Below are positions 1-7,245 of a DNA stretch of 64,000 bases, one piece after another. The notes under the pieces were generated by a model. It ran no database searches and was not told the origin of the DNA. It saw only the letters and a list, made by a program, of their open reading frames with translations. Position 1 is the stretch's first letter. The number at the start of each line of letters is the position of its first letter. Both the position numbers and the translations under genes were made by a program. Origin of the DNA: Gordonia sp049847105 (lineage in GTDB: Bacteria > Actinomycetota > Actinomycetes > Mycobacteriales > Mycobacteriaceae); contig NZ_JBNCNS010000003.1 in the NCBI RefSeq assembly GCF_049847105.1, forward strand, positions 248,001-312,000, written 5' to 3'.

Positions 1-51
1 GTCACCGCCGCAGGCGAAGTCGTCGACCTTCCGCACCCCCGCAGGAGCTGA
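1..51 (+). CDS. Possible 3' end of an upstream gene (partial)
   Basis: Frame 1 is open from the first base to a TGA at 49-51 and would encode 16 residues ending PHPRRS. It may be the tail of a gene that begins outside the window. Sixteen codons are too few to prove coding or assign a family. The next 150 bases have no convincing gene and should hold the promoter of the dehydrogenase that follows. Confidence 0.25.
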   Translation, partial: VTAAGEVVDLPHPRRS

Positions 52-210
52 TCGGTGTCACGTCGCAAAACCGGAGTAACGAAGTGAAGGCCCACGTCGT
101 ACGTCGCGGGGGAAAATCTGACCCTGCCAGACGGCCCGGATATTCGGTTCCATGAATACATCGGGGCCTGTAGCCGCAGGACCACCGTCGACGAAGGAAT
201 GGAGATTGCC

Positions 211-1233
211 GTGCGTGGAGTTGTCATGCACACCGCCGGGGACGTGCGTGTCGAGGACCGCGAGGATCCGAGGATCATCGAACCGACTGATGCCGTGATC
301 ACGTTGACCGCAACCTGTATCTGCGGTTCGGATCTGTGGCCCTATCGGGGTATTGAGCCCGCCGATCACCAGGTCATGGGCCATGAGTACATCGGCGTGG
401 TCGAGGAGGTCGGCCGCGCCGTCGAAACCGTCAAGGCCGGCGACTTCGTCGTCGGCTCGTTCGTGATCTCGGACAACACATGTGAAATCTGTCAGGCTGG
501 GTTTCAGTCGAAGTGTGTACACGCCGAGTTCGTTGCGCAGACCGTGGGCACCCAGGCCGAGAAGGCGCGGATTCCGCACGCCGACGGCACGCTCGTGAAG
601 ACCCCCGGCACCCCCGACCCCGAGCTGTACCCGGCTCTGCTGGCGGCCTCGGATGTGCTCGGCACCGGTTGGTATGCCGCGGTGGCGGCTGAGGCCGGTC
701 CTGGTAAGACGGTGGCCGTTGTCGGTGATGGCGCGGTTGGTCTGATGGCGGTTCTCGCGGCCAAGCAGCTCGGCGCCGAGCGGATCATCGCGATGTCACG
801 TCACCCGAAGCGGCAGGAACTTGCCCGCTACTACGGCGCCACCGACATCGTCGAGGAGCGCGGCGATGCGGGAGTGGACAAGATCAAGGAGCTCACGAAC
901 GGGCTCGGCGCGCACTCGGTGGTAGAGGCCGTCGGCACGCAGGAGTCGTTCATGCAGGCCGTCGGCGCGACCCGCGGCGGCGGACACCTGGGCTACGTCG
1001 GCGTGAACTACGACGTGCAGATCCCCGGCATCGAGCTGTTCTTTGCCGGCATCCACACCCTTGGTGGGCCGGCACCGGTGCGGCGGTTCCTGCCCGACCT
1101 CATCGACCGCATCTGGCGGGGCGAGATCGACCCCGGGAAGGTCTTCGACCTCACCTTGCCCTTGGAGGAGGCCCCGGAGGGATACAAGGCGATGGACCAA
1201 CGCCGCGCCACGAAGGTGATGCTCACGCTGTAA
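211..1233 (+). CDS. Zinc-dependent alcohol dehydrogenase (MDR family)
   Basis: Medium-chain NAD(P)-dependent dehydrogenase of about 340 residues that should oxidise or reduce an alcohol/aldehyde in the cytoplasm. The catalytic-zinc region shows CGSDLWPYRG and GHEYIGVVEEVG, the structural-zinc loop has clustered cysteines (CEICQAGFQSKC), and the nucleotide site reads GDGAVGLMAVLAAKQLGA. I prefer the GTG at 211 over the in-frame ATG at 199, because AAGGAATGGAG lies at proper ribosome-binding distance only for the GTG and family members usually begin MRAVVMH. It precedes an MmyB-like XRE regulator on the same strand. The second ADH of the window (15622-16671) is a paralogue that also sits beside such a regulator. 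The substrate cannot be read from the sequence. Confidence 0.9.
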   Translation: MRGVVMHTAGDVRVEDREDPRIIEPTDAVITLTATCICGSDLWPYRGIEPADHQVMGHEYIGVVEEVGRAVETVKAGDFVVGSFVISDNTCEICQAGFQSKCVHAEFVAQTVGTQAEKARIPHADGTLVKTPGTPDPELYPALLAASDVLGTGWYAAVAAEAGPGKTVAVVGDGAVGLMAVLAAKQLGAERIIAMSRHPKRQELARYYGATDIVEERGDAGVDKIKELTNGLGAHSVVEAVGTQESFMQAVGATRGGGHLGYVGVNYDVQIPGIELFFAGIHTLGGPAPVRRFLPDLIDRIWRGEIDPGKVFDLTLPLEEAPEGYKAMDQRRATKVMLTL

Positions 1234-1340
1234 GCGGCCGTCGCCGAGTCGGGACGGCGAGGATGAGCGGACCGGCCCGTCTCGGTGGGCGCATCTCTCA
1301 GCCATTTGGGGTGGGGAAATCGTATTCTGGAGGAGTGGAC

Positions 1341-2204
1341 ATGAAGGCTGAGATCAGGGAGTTCCTGACCTCCCGGCGGGCGAACATCACGCCTGAACAA
1401 GCCGGCGTGCCCACGGGCAACAGCGAACGCCGCGTGCCGGGGCTTCGGCGCGAGGAGGTCGCCACCCTCGCGGGGGTGAGCGCCGATTACTACACGAAGC
1501 TCGAACGTGGGAAGGTCGCCAGCGCCTCGGACAGCGTGCTGGAGTCGATCGCTCGCGCCCTTCAGCTCGACGACGCCGAACGCACTCATCTGTTCGATCT
1601 CTTCCGCCCCAACGTCTCCGGGATTCGGGCCGCCGAGTCTGCTCCGACAGGTCTGAGGGAGTCGCTCCGGCGGATGCTCGACAGCATGACGGTGCCGGCG
1701 CTCGCCTACAACGCGCTGCAGGACATCGTCGGCGCCAACCTGCTGGGACGTGCGATGTTTGCGCCCTTGTTCGATTCTGACCGCCCGAACTTCTCCCGGT
1801 TCTCCTTCCTCGATCCGCGTGCGCGAGAGTTCTTCGGCGACTGGGAGTTGGCGTGCAGTCTGAATGCGGCGATGCTCCGATACGCCGTCGGACGTGACCC
1901 CCTCGCGCCCGAGCTCGCGGCCCTCATCGGCGAACTCTCTACGCTGAGTCCCGCGTTTCGTGCGCACTGGGCTGCGCAGGACGTGCATGAACATCGCACC
2001 GGCCGAAAACTCTTCCACCACCCCGAAGTCGGCGATCTGGAAGCCGACTACGATGTGCTCGACGTCCCGGGTGAACCGGGCATATCGATCACGTCGTACA
2101 CCGCCCCGGCAGGTAGCGCGACGGCAGAGAAGTTCGCTCTGCTGGCCAGTTGGGCAGCCGGCCAGAACCTGACCGCCATTCCCAGAGCCGACGCTGTGAA
2201 GTAG
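1341..2204 (+). CDS. XRE-family regulator with MmyB-like ligand domain
   Basis: DNA-binding regulator of 287 residues. The N-terminal 70 residues form a helix-turn-helix (REEVATLAGVSADYYTKLERG), preceded by the REFLTSRRANITPEQAG leader typical of the MmyB-like class. Residues from about 100 onward match the MmyB-like PAS-type ligand domain (PALAYNALQDIVGAN at the start, FHHPEVGDLEADYDVL near the end). The ATG at 1341 follows a strong GGAGGAG; a longer frame back to 1263 lacks one. Regulators of this class often control the neighbouring oxidoreductase, so the upstream ADH is a likely target, but I find no copy of the GGTACT-N3-AGTACC palindrome seen at the second ADH/XRE locus. Confidence 0.9.
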   Translation: MKAEIREFLTSRRANITPEQAGVPTGNSERRVPGLRREEVATLAGVSADYYTKLERGKVASASDSVLESIARALQLDDAERTHLFDLFRPNVSGIRAAESAPTGLRESLRRMLDSMTVPALAYNALQDIVGANLLGRAMFAPLFDSDRPNFSRFSFLDPRAREFFGDWELACSLNAAMLRYAVGRDPLAPELAALIGELSTLSPAFRAHWAAQDVHEHRTGRKLFHHPEVGDLEADYDVLDVPGEPGISITSYTAPAGSATAEKFALLASWAAGQNLTAIPRADAVK

Positions 2205-2303
2205 CCCGACCGACTCGACACACTGGCGTGGCGTAGGCGGACCGGTGCCAGGCCATGCTGGGACCTCCCGGGCGTCCAGGCATCGCGATTACCGTTGACT
2301 GCA

Positions 2304-2430
2304 TGGACAATCGAGCCGAGATCCGGGAGTTTCTGGTGACCCGCCGCGCGAAGTTGCGCCCCGAGGACACGGGCCTGCCGTACTTCGGTGGGATGCGCCG
2401 GGTGCCCGGGCTGCGCCGCGAGGGCTTCAC
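2304..2430 (+). pseudogene. Truncated XRE/MmyB-like regulator (5' end only)
   Basis: From the ATG at 2304 the frame reads MDNRAEIREFLVTRRAKL, then PEDTGLP and RRVPGLRRE. This matches the first 40 residues of the complete regulators at 1341 and 16774 (KAEIREFLTSRRANITPEQAG and RRVPGLRREEV). The match stops abruptly after RRE, before the helix-turn-helix recognition helix, and the remaining frame is unrelated. It is therefore the 5' stub of a third such gene, cut at about 2430, exactly where a TetR stub on the other strand begins. A product would not bind DNA. Confidence 0.7.
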
Positions 2431-2527
2431 AGCTTGGCGCACGGCTACCTTCGTCGAGGAGAACGTCGAGGGTCGCCTGCAGGATTCGAGAGCGGCGTTC
2501 CCGGGTCGTTGGTTTCCCGTGGCGCAT
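2431..2527 (-). pseudogene. Truncated TetR-family regulator (5' end only)
   Basis: Reading the minus strand from the ATG at 2527 gives TTRERRSRILQATLDVLL followed by DEG, the first helix of a TetR-family DNA-binding domain. Similarity ends near 2431, where the facing XRE stub ends. The two stubs look like the flanks of one deletion that removed the 3' ends of two convergent genes. A palindrome at 2550-2568 upstream of this stub is what its own operator would look like. Confidence 0.6.
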
Positions 2528-2549
2528 CTGGTCTCCGATGTCGGACTCA

Positions 2550-2568
2550 GTGCGTACCCTGTACGTAC
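2550..2568. promoter_or_regulatory. Palindromic operator candidate GTGCGTAC-CCT-GTACGTAC
   Basis: Eight-base arms match in 7 of 8 positions around a 3-base centre. The site lies between the truncated TetR gene (minus, start 2527) and the YjbR-family pair (plus, start 2604). TetR proteins usually bind such sites between themselves and a divergent target, so this may be a leftover operator whose repressor has been destroyed. Confidence 0.45.
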
Positions 2569-2603
2569 TTTGGGTGAGGCTGGTCGAGGCTGAAGGACAT
2601 CGT

Positions 2604-2990
2604 GTGACTGCCGAATCTGTGCAGGACCGTGCTCGGGCGCGAGTGCAGGAACTGCCCGGGACTGATCTGGAGCATCCCTTCGGGCCCGGCTGGGATGTCT
2701 ACAAGGTTCGGGGCAAGGTCTTCATGCTGTTCACCGAGGTGACCGGGGAACCGATCGTGATCCTGAAGACCGATCCGGAGGAAGGGAAGGCCCTGCGGGA
2801 GCAGTACGACGACATCTCTCCCGGGTATCACATGAACAAGAAGCACTGGATCACGTTGCACCCCTGGGGCGGCCTGTCGACGCCGTTGATCGATGATCTG
2901 GTCACGGATTCATACTTGCTTGTCGTGGCGAATCTGCCGTGGGCGAAGCGCCCTGTTGACCCGGACACGTTTGGTCGGGGTCTCCGGTGA
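2604..2990 (+). CDS. MmcQ/YjbR family protein (copy 1)
   Basis: Small cytoplasmic protein of 128 residues of the MmcQ/YjbR family, a CyaY-like fold proposed to bind DNA but without an established biochemical role. Diagnostic stretches are GWDVYKVRGKVFMLF, ILKTDPEEGKALREQYDDI, YHMNKKHWITL and LIDDLVTDSYLLV. The GTG at 2604 follows GAAGGA; the longer frame from 2388 runs into the TetR stub on the other strand. Its stop overlaps the start of a second YjbR gene (GTGA at 2987), so the two are translationally coupled. Loss of the neighbouring TetR gene may have left the pair unregulated. Confidence 0.85.
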   Translation: MTAESVQDRARARVQELPGTDLEHPFGPGWDVYKVRGKVFMLFTEVTGEPIVILKTDPEEGKALREQYDDISPGYHMNKKHWITLHPWGGLSTPLIDDLVTDSYLLVVANLPWAKRPVDPDTFGRGLR

Positions 2991-3346
2991 CGCTCTCGGG
3001 AAAGCAGCTCCAGCAGATCGCTCGTGACACGGCCGCGTCACTCGACGGCGTCACCCGCGGCCGTCCGTTCACTGCGCACCTGGACGTGTGGAAAGTGCGG
3101 GACAAGGTTTTTCTCATCGTCACCGACGACGACCCTGACCTGCAGATCGTCACCGTCAAGGTCGATCCGGATCACGGAGACGCGCTGCGCCGCGACCACG
3201 GCACGATCACGGCCGGGCGCTACCTCGACAAGCTGCACTGGATCTCGATCGGATCCGGTCCAGGCATTACGTCTGCGCTGATCGACGACCTGGTGCACGG
3301 CTCGTACGAGCTCGCCGGCGAGCACGCCACCAAAAGGCGCAAGTGA
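2987..3346 (+). CDS. MmcQ/YjbR family protein (copy 2)
   Basis: 119 residues, the tandem paralogue of the preceding gene. It shares VWKVRDKVFLIV, VKVDPDHGDALRRDH, GRYLDKLHWISI and LIDDLVHGSYEL, and has an N-terminal helix with TRGRPF. The GTG start overlaps the previous stop. The stop codon is itself followed at once by an overlapping ATG (TGATG at 3344-3348) that opens a 35-residue frame resembling the start of RarA, so the original operon was probably yjbR-yjbR-rarA-like. Function unknown. Confidence 0.85.
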   Translation: MTLSGKQLQQIARDTAASLDGVTRGRPFTAHLDVWKVRDKVFLIVTDDDPDLQIVTVKVDPDHGDALRRDHGTITAGRYLDKLHWISIGSGPGITSALIDDLVHGSYELAGEHATKRRK

Positions 3347-3453
3347 TGGACGGGCAGCAGACGTTGCTGTTCGAGCCGGATGATGCCTCTCGACCGCCGG
3401 CCGACCGGTTGAGACCGAACGTCCTGACCGACGTTGTCGGTCAGGCTGGCTAG
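3346..3453 (+). pseudogene. RarA/MgsA-like AAA ATPase, N-terminal remnant
   Basis: A 35-codon frame starts at the ATG overlapping the upstream stop. It reads MDGQQTLLFEPDD and then RPPADRLRPNVLTDVVGQ. The second half closely resembles the N-terminus of replication-associated recombination protein A (consensus of the type RPLADRLRPTTLDDVVGQ), which precedes the Walker A domain. Here the frame ends immediately afterwards with AGxAG*, and a convergent membrane-protein gene occupies the DNA where the ATPase domain should lie. I read it as a truncated remnant. A functional micropeptide is possible but unsupported. Confidence 0.55.
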
Positions 3454-4079
3454 ATCACGTCCGCGTCAGCGCGACCGGTGAGCGCGCCACCTGGCGTGCC
3501 GGCGAGCGAGTTTTGTCGCAACCTGACCGTCGTCGCCAAGCCCACGCCGAGGAGCACGAGGTACAGCGGGAACGCTGCTTCGGCGACCGTCCAGGTCTGA
3601 AGGCTGAGCATGGTGATGGTGCCGTTGAGCGCCGTGCAGACGTAGACGGCCGAACGTTCGGTGTCGGGGCGGCGCCAGGCTTTAACGATCGTCGGGATTC
3701 CACCGATCGCGTCCGCGGCGAGGGCGGCGAGGACTGCCAGCAACGGGTTGTCGAAGGTCAGCCACAGGACCAGGGCAAGCACCGAGACCGCGCCGCAGGA
3801 CAGATCGAAAGCTGTGATCTGCCAATAGCTCGAGCGATTGGCGAATGACGCCGCAAGGATGACGAAGGGCCCGAGGCCGATCGCGAGTGTCGAGATGGCG
3901 GGCAGGCCAACGCCGTCGTGGAGCTGGGCGAAGAAGGCGATCATCGGCGCGGCGCCCCACAGAAACCACGACACCCTGTTCGGTCGCACGCGGCCGCGCA
4001 CGGTGAGGATGGCGTAGCTGATGCTCCCGACCATCGAGAACGCGGCGCCGAGGAGCACGAACCGCGGATCAATCACCAC
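3450..4079 (-). CDS. Multi-pass membrane protein, family unknown
   Basis: About 210 residues with six or seven hydrophobic segments and an internal pattern of paired helices (GAAFSMVGSISYAILTVRG with PNRVSWFLWGAAPMIAFFA; later ALAADAIGGIPTIVKAWRR). The glycine/proline pattern and length recall PQ-loop/SemiSWEET-like small carriers, but I cannot assign it firmly. The frame is open upstream to 4133. I chose the GTG at 4079 because GGGGG lies just before it and the protein then begins MIDPRFVLLGAA; GTG at 4100 is an alternative. It is convergent with the YjbR operon and its 3' end abuts the RarA-like remnant. Confidence 0.7.
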   Translation of the reverse strand: MVIDPRFVLLGAAFSMVGSISYAILTVRGRVRPNRVSWFLWGAAPMIAFFAQLHDGVGLPAISTLAIGLGPFVILAASFANRSSYWQITAFDLSCGAVSVLALVLWLTFDNPLLAVLAALAADAIGGIPTIVKAWRRPDTERSAVYVCTALNGTITMLSLQTWTVAEAAFPLYLVLLGVGLATTVRLRQNSLAGTPGGALTGRADADVI

Positions 4080-4137
4080 TTGCCCCCACTGCTTGTCCAC
4101 CTCTCTCTGGGGATGGGCGTACCTACATTGCAAACGC

Positions 4138-4172
4138 GTCGGCCCACCCGAGGCTTCCCCGGGTGGGCCGAC
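4138..4172. terminator. Terminator hairpin after the MFS gene
   Basis: A perfect 13-bp stem, GTCGGCCCACCCG and its complement, encloses a 9-base loop. It lies 25 bases past the stop codon of the MFS exporter (minus strand) and just before the leftward membrane-protein gene. No clear T-run follows, as is common in high-GC actinobacteria. Confidence 0.6.
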
Positions 4173-4196
4173 AGGTTCTCGAGTCGGGCTACACGA

Positions 4197-6578
4197 TCAC
4201 GGCACCGCCGGGTCTTTACCGAACCCCAATCCGATGTTGGCGGTGTTGCGTTGGCCGGCAACCACATTGACCTGGACCGCAGCCGGTTCGTACATGCTCG
4301 CGACCACGGTGAACAGCCCTTCGGTCAGGCCTTCGATGCGATAGCGGCCGTCGGCGTCGGTGGTCACCGAGGCGACGATCGTCTGGTCGGGACCGATCGC
4401 CGAAACCGTCGCACCCTCGAGCGGAGAGCCGTCGGTGGTGCGTACCGAACCCTGCATACCGCTGGTGGCAACCAGCAGGATGTCGACGGCGTCGGTGGTC
4501 CGGCCCGCGGAGTCGACGGTCACCAGTTGGCTGGCCGGCTGATAGCCGGGTGCCGATGCGGTGACCGCCACGGTGTCGCCCGCGGACAGGCCGGCGATCG
4601 TGAAGTACCCGTCGGAATCGGCGTGCGCCTGCGTCACAACGGCACCGGATTGGTCGGTCACGATCAGGTTGGCGGCGAGTGGGCGCGCGACGTCACGGAC
4701 TCGCCCGCGCAGCACGGAGCCGCCTGCCAGGGTGAAGTCGCGGCGGAACACCGCATCGCCGACGACCGAGACCGTCATGGCCTTGGGGGAGCGCCCCGGT
4801 GCCGTGGCGATGACGGTGTATGTGCCGTCAGCGATGTCGTGCGCGGCATAGGTGCCGTCGGCGTGCACGGCGGTGCTGCCCGCTTGGTGGCCGCGAGTGT
4901 CGGTGACGGTGATCGCGGCGGTGCCCAGGGGCGTGCCGTCGCCGGTGGTGATGCGGCCGGCGATGCGCGGGCGGTCATCTCGTGATCCGACCTCACCCGC
5001 GGAGTCGAGTCGATGATGGGCGCCGCTGGTGGGCGCTTCGTCGATCGGCTCGGGTGTCTCCATCGAGACGGCGTCCTCGTGGTCGACGGGCGGGGTTTCG
5101 TCGGCGCCCGCAGCGGCACCGGCGCGACGATGCTTGATCGGGATGAAGAGGGTGATCGCGACGCCGACGAAGGCGGCGATCGCGCCGATCACGAAGCACC
5201 ACTTGAACGCCGTGTGGCTCGGCACCTCGGCGGGTCCGTAGGCCACGGTGGAGCTGGTCAGCACCAGCGCCATGACGGCCGATGCGCTGGTGGTGCCGAC
5301 GGACCGCATCAGGCCGTTGAGACCGACCGCCGCACCGGCCTCGGTCATCGGCACGGCGCCCATGATCAGGGTCGGCATGGCGGCATAGCCGATGCCGACA
5401 CCCGCCGAGCAGATCACCGCCGCGACTGCCAGCTGCCATGGCGCATCCATCAGCATGGACGCCACGAGGTAGCCCAGGCCGAGGACGGTCGCGCCGATCG
5501 CCAGGGTGAACTTTGCGCCGATGTTGTTGATCAAGGTGGCCGAGACGGGCGCGAACACCAGCATCATCAGACCGCCCGGTGCCATCCACAGGCCGGCGGC
5601 CAGCAGGGTCTGGCCGAGACCGCCCATCGCCTCGGGGATCTCGAGCAGCTGAGGCACGACGATCATCTGCGCCATCATTCCGAATCCGATGGCGATCGCC
5701 CCGATGTTGGTCAGCAACACCGCGGGACGCGCCGTGGTCCGCAGATCGACCAGGGGCTCGGAGTGACGCAGCTCGAACATGCCCCAGATGAGCAGCACGG
5801 CGATCCCGCCGAACATCATGCCGAGGGTGGTGCCCGAGCTCCAGCCCCAGTCGTTGCCCTTCGAGACGGCGATCAGCACGCCGGACAGTCCGATGGCCAG
5901 ACCGACGGCGCCGACGATGTCGAAGCGTCCGCCTGCGGTGCCGTCCTCGACGTGGGGGACCAGCAACGTGACGAGTGCGGCGACGATGACGGCGAGTCCG
6001 GTCGACACCCAGAACAGCGCGTGCCAATCCCATTGCTGCGCCACCCAGGCGGCCAGCGGCAGCCCGATGGCCCCGCCGACGCCCATGGTCGCGCTCATCG
6101 CGGAGACCGCCATCGATGTCAGTCGCGGTGGTGTCACCTCGCGCATGAGGCTGATGCCGAGTGGGATGAAGCCCATCGCGAGACCCTGGACGGCACGTCC
6201 GACGATCATCGGGATGAGCTCCGAGCTCAGTGCACACACCAGCGAGCCGACGATCAACAGGAGAGCGCTCGCCAAGAGGATGCGCTTCTTGCCGAACATG
6301 TCGCCGAGGCGGCCGGAGATCGGCATCGCGATGGCCGCGGCCAACAGTGTGGCGGTGACGACCCACGATGCGTTCGAGATCGACGTGTTCAGCAGAGTCG
6401 GGAGTTCCGGCTGGATCGGCACGATCAGCGTCTGCATGAGTGACGCGACCAGGCCGCCGAAACACAGCACGATGACGACCGCGATGGCGGCACCGGTGTG
6501 GTTGTCGTCGGTCAGTTCGCCGTCCACCGGCACCGTGTCGTTCGTGTCCGGTGAATCGCGGGTTGACGTAGTGGTCAT
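4197..6578 (-). CDS. MFS (DHA2-type) exporter fused to three carboxypeptidase-regulatory-like domains
   Basis: 793-residue protein. Residues 30-510 form a 14-helix drug:H+ antiporter-2 type transporter (GRLGDMFGKKRILL after helix 2, GRAVQGLAMGFIPLGISLMRE in the helix 4-5 region), expected to export small hydrophobic compounds. After the last helix and a charged linker come three beta-sandwich repeats of the carboxypeptidase-regulatory-like/CnaB-like type, roughly residues 555-635, 640-715 and 720-790, with GRITTGDGTPL, DSDGYFTIAGLSAGD and DADGRYRIEGLTEG. The start has a GGAGGG site. A MarR gene is divergent. The paralogue at 38203 has the transporter but no tail. What the tail does is not known; substrate sensing or interaction with the envelope are guesses. 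Confidence 0.9.
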   Translation of the reverse strand: MTTTSTRDSPDTNDTVPVDGELTDDNHTGAAIAVVIVLCFGGLVASLMQTLIVPIQPELPTLLNTSISNASWVVTATLLAAAIAMPISGRLGDMFGKKRILLASALLLIVGSLVCALSSELIPMIVGRAVQGLAMGFIPLGISLMREVTPPRLTSMAVSAMSATMGVGGAIGLPLAAWVAQQWDWHALFWVSTGLAVIVAALVTLLVPHVEDGTAGGRFDIVGAVGLAIGLSGVLIAVSKGNDWGWSSGTTLGMMFGGIAVLLIWGMFELRHSEPLVDLRTTARPAVLLTNIGAIAIGFGMMAQMIVVPQLLEIPEAMGGLGQTLLAAGLWMAPGGLMMLVFAPVSATLINNIGAKFTLAIGATVLGLGYLVASMLMDAPWQLAVAAVICSAGVGIGYAAMPTLIMGAVPMTEAGAAVGLNGLMRSVGTTSASAVMALVLTSSTVAYGPAEVPSHTAFKWCFVIGAIAAFVGVAITLFIPIKHRRAGAAAGADETPPVDHEDAVSMETPEPIDEAPTSGAHHRLDSAGEVGSRDDRPRIAGRITTGDGTPLGTAAITVTDTRGHQAGSTAVHADGTYAAHDIADGTYTVIATAPGRSPKAMTVSVVGDAVFRRDFTLAGGSVLRGRVRDVARPLAANLIVTDQSGAVVTQAHADSDGYFTIAGLSAGDTVAVTASAPGYQPASQLVTVDSAGRTTDAVDILLVATSGMQGSVRTTDGSPLEGATVSAIGPDQTIVASVTTDADGRYRIEGLTEGLFTVVASMYEPAAVQVNVVAGQRNTANIGLGFGKDPAVP

Positions 6579-6605
6579 AAGTGCACCCTCCTTCGAGATG
6601 TGTAC

Positions 6606-6624
6606 CCTACATATGTATGGTGCA
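6606..6624. promoter_or_regulatory. MarR operator, copy 1 (CCTACATATGTATGGTGCA)
   Basis: A 19-base sequence containing the perfect palindrome TACATATGTA. The same 19 bases occur at 39721-39739 in the second MFS/MarR intergenic region. In both places the element begins 28 bases before the MFS start codon and ends 53-56 bases before the MarR start codon. Conservation in an otherwise diverged spacer makes it the likely MarR binding site covering both promoters. Confidence 0.75.
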
Positions 6625-6679
6625 CATGCCAACCCGAGAGTATGTTGTCCGTGGAAATCGGACGTGGGAGGACATGCGT

Positions 6680-7159
6680 ATGCCCGATGTCGGCGACGAT
6701 TCGTTCTGGGAGTCACCGGTTTACCGTGACCTGGCGGAAGAGCTGCTCCGGATGAGCAGGCGGCGCACCAATGTCTTCCCCGGGGCGCGCCTGGAGGCCT
6801 CGGCCTTCGGCATTCTCTGGACGTTGTCCGACGGCCGGGCCCGGACCCTGCGTGAACTCGGCGAGGAGCTCGACCTCGAACAGTCGACGGTGAATCGACA
6901 GGTGAACGCGGCCATCAAACATGGCTACCTGGAGAGGTTCGAGGTGTCAGGGCAGCTGAGTCGACTGATCCGTCCGACAGCGCTGGGCATCGAGGCCTTC
7001 GAGCACGACGGGATGCTGCGTGCCGAACGACTGGTGCGAGTGTTCTCCGATCTCACACCGGGTGCGCCCGATGCGCTGCTCCACGAGTTGCGGTCGTTCA
7101 ACGATGCCTACGAGCGGACCATCGCTCGTCAGCATCACCAGGAGCACGCCGCTCGGTGA
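6680..7159 (+). CDS. MarR-family regulator of the adjacent MFS exporter
   Basis: 159-residue winged-helix regulator. The DNA-binding core is RTLRELGEELDLEQSTVNRQVNAAIKHG-like (about residues 50-80), followed by a wing at FEVSGQLSRLIRPT and a C-terminal dimerisation helix. I chose the ATG at 6680, seven bases after GGGAGGA; it aligns end to end with the paralogue at 39792 (MxxxGDxSFWxSPVYRDLAEELLRM). It is divergent from the MFS gene and almost certainly represses it, being relieved by a ligand the pump exports. Confidence 0.9.
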   Translation: MPDVGDDSFWESPVYRDLAEELLRMSRRRTNVFPGARLEASAFGILWTLSDGRARTLRELGEELDLEQSTVNRQVNAAIKHGYLERFEVSGQLSRLIRPTALGIEAFEHDGMLRAERLVRVFSDLTPGAPDALLHELRSFNDAYERTIARQHHQEHAAR

Positions 7160-7245
7160 GACACCGGAGACGGTGACGCAACGTATGGTCGACACGTCGA
7201 TGGCAACAGATAGGTCGACCGCAACCGATAGAAGGACTGAAACTC

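Noticed and set aside
1008..2021. 337-codon minus frame over ADH and XRE
   Set aside because: Overlaps two strongly supported plus-strand genes; no recognisable motif.
5013..6443. Long open frame of 476 codons opposite the MFS-fusion gene (also 4993-6465 in another minus frame)
   Set aside because: Its translation is Arg/His/Gly/Asp-rich low-complexity text with no domain, and it is the mirror of the third-position GC bias of the real gene.
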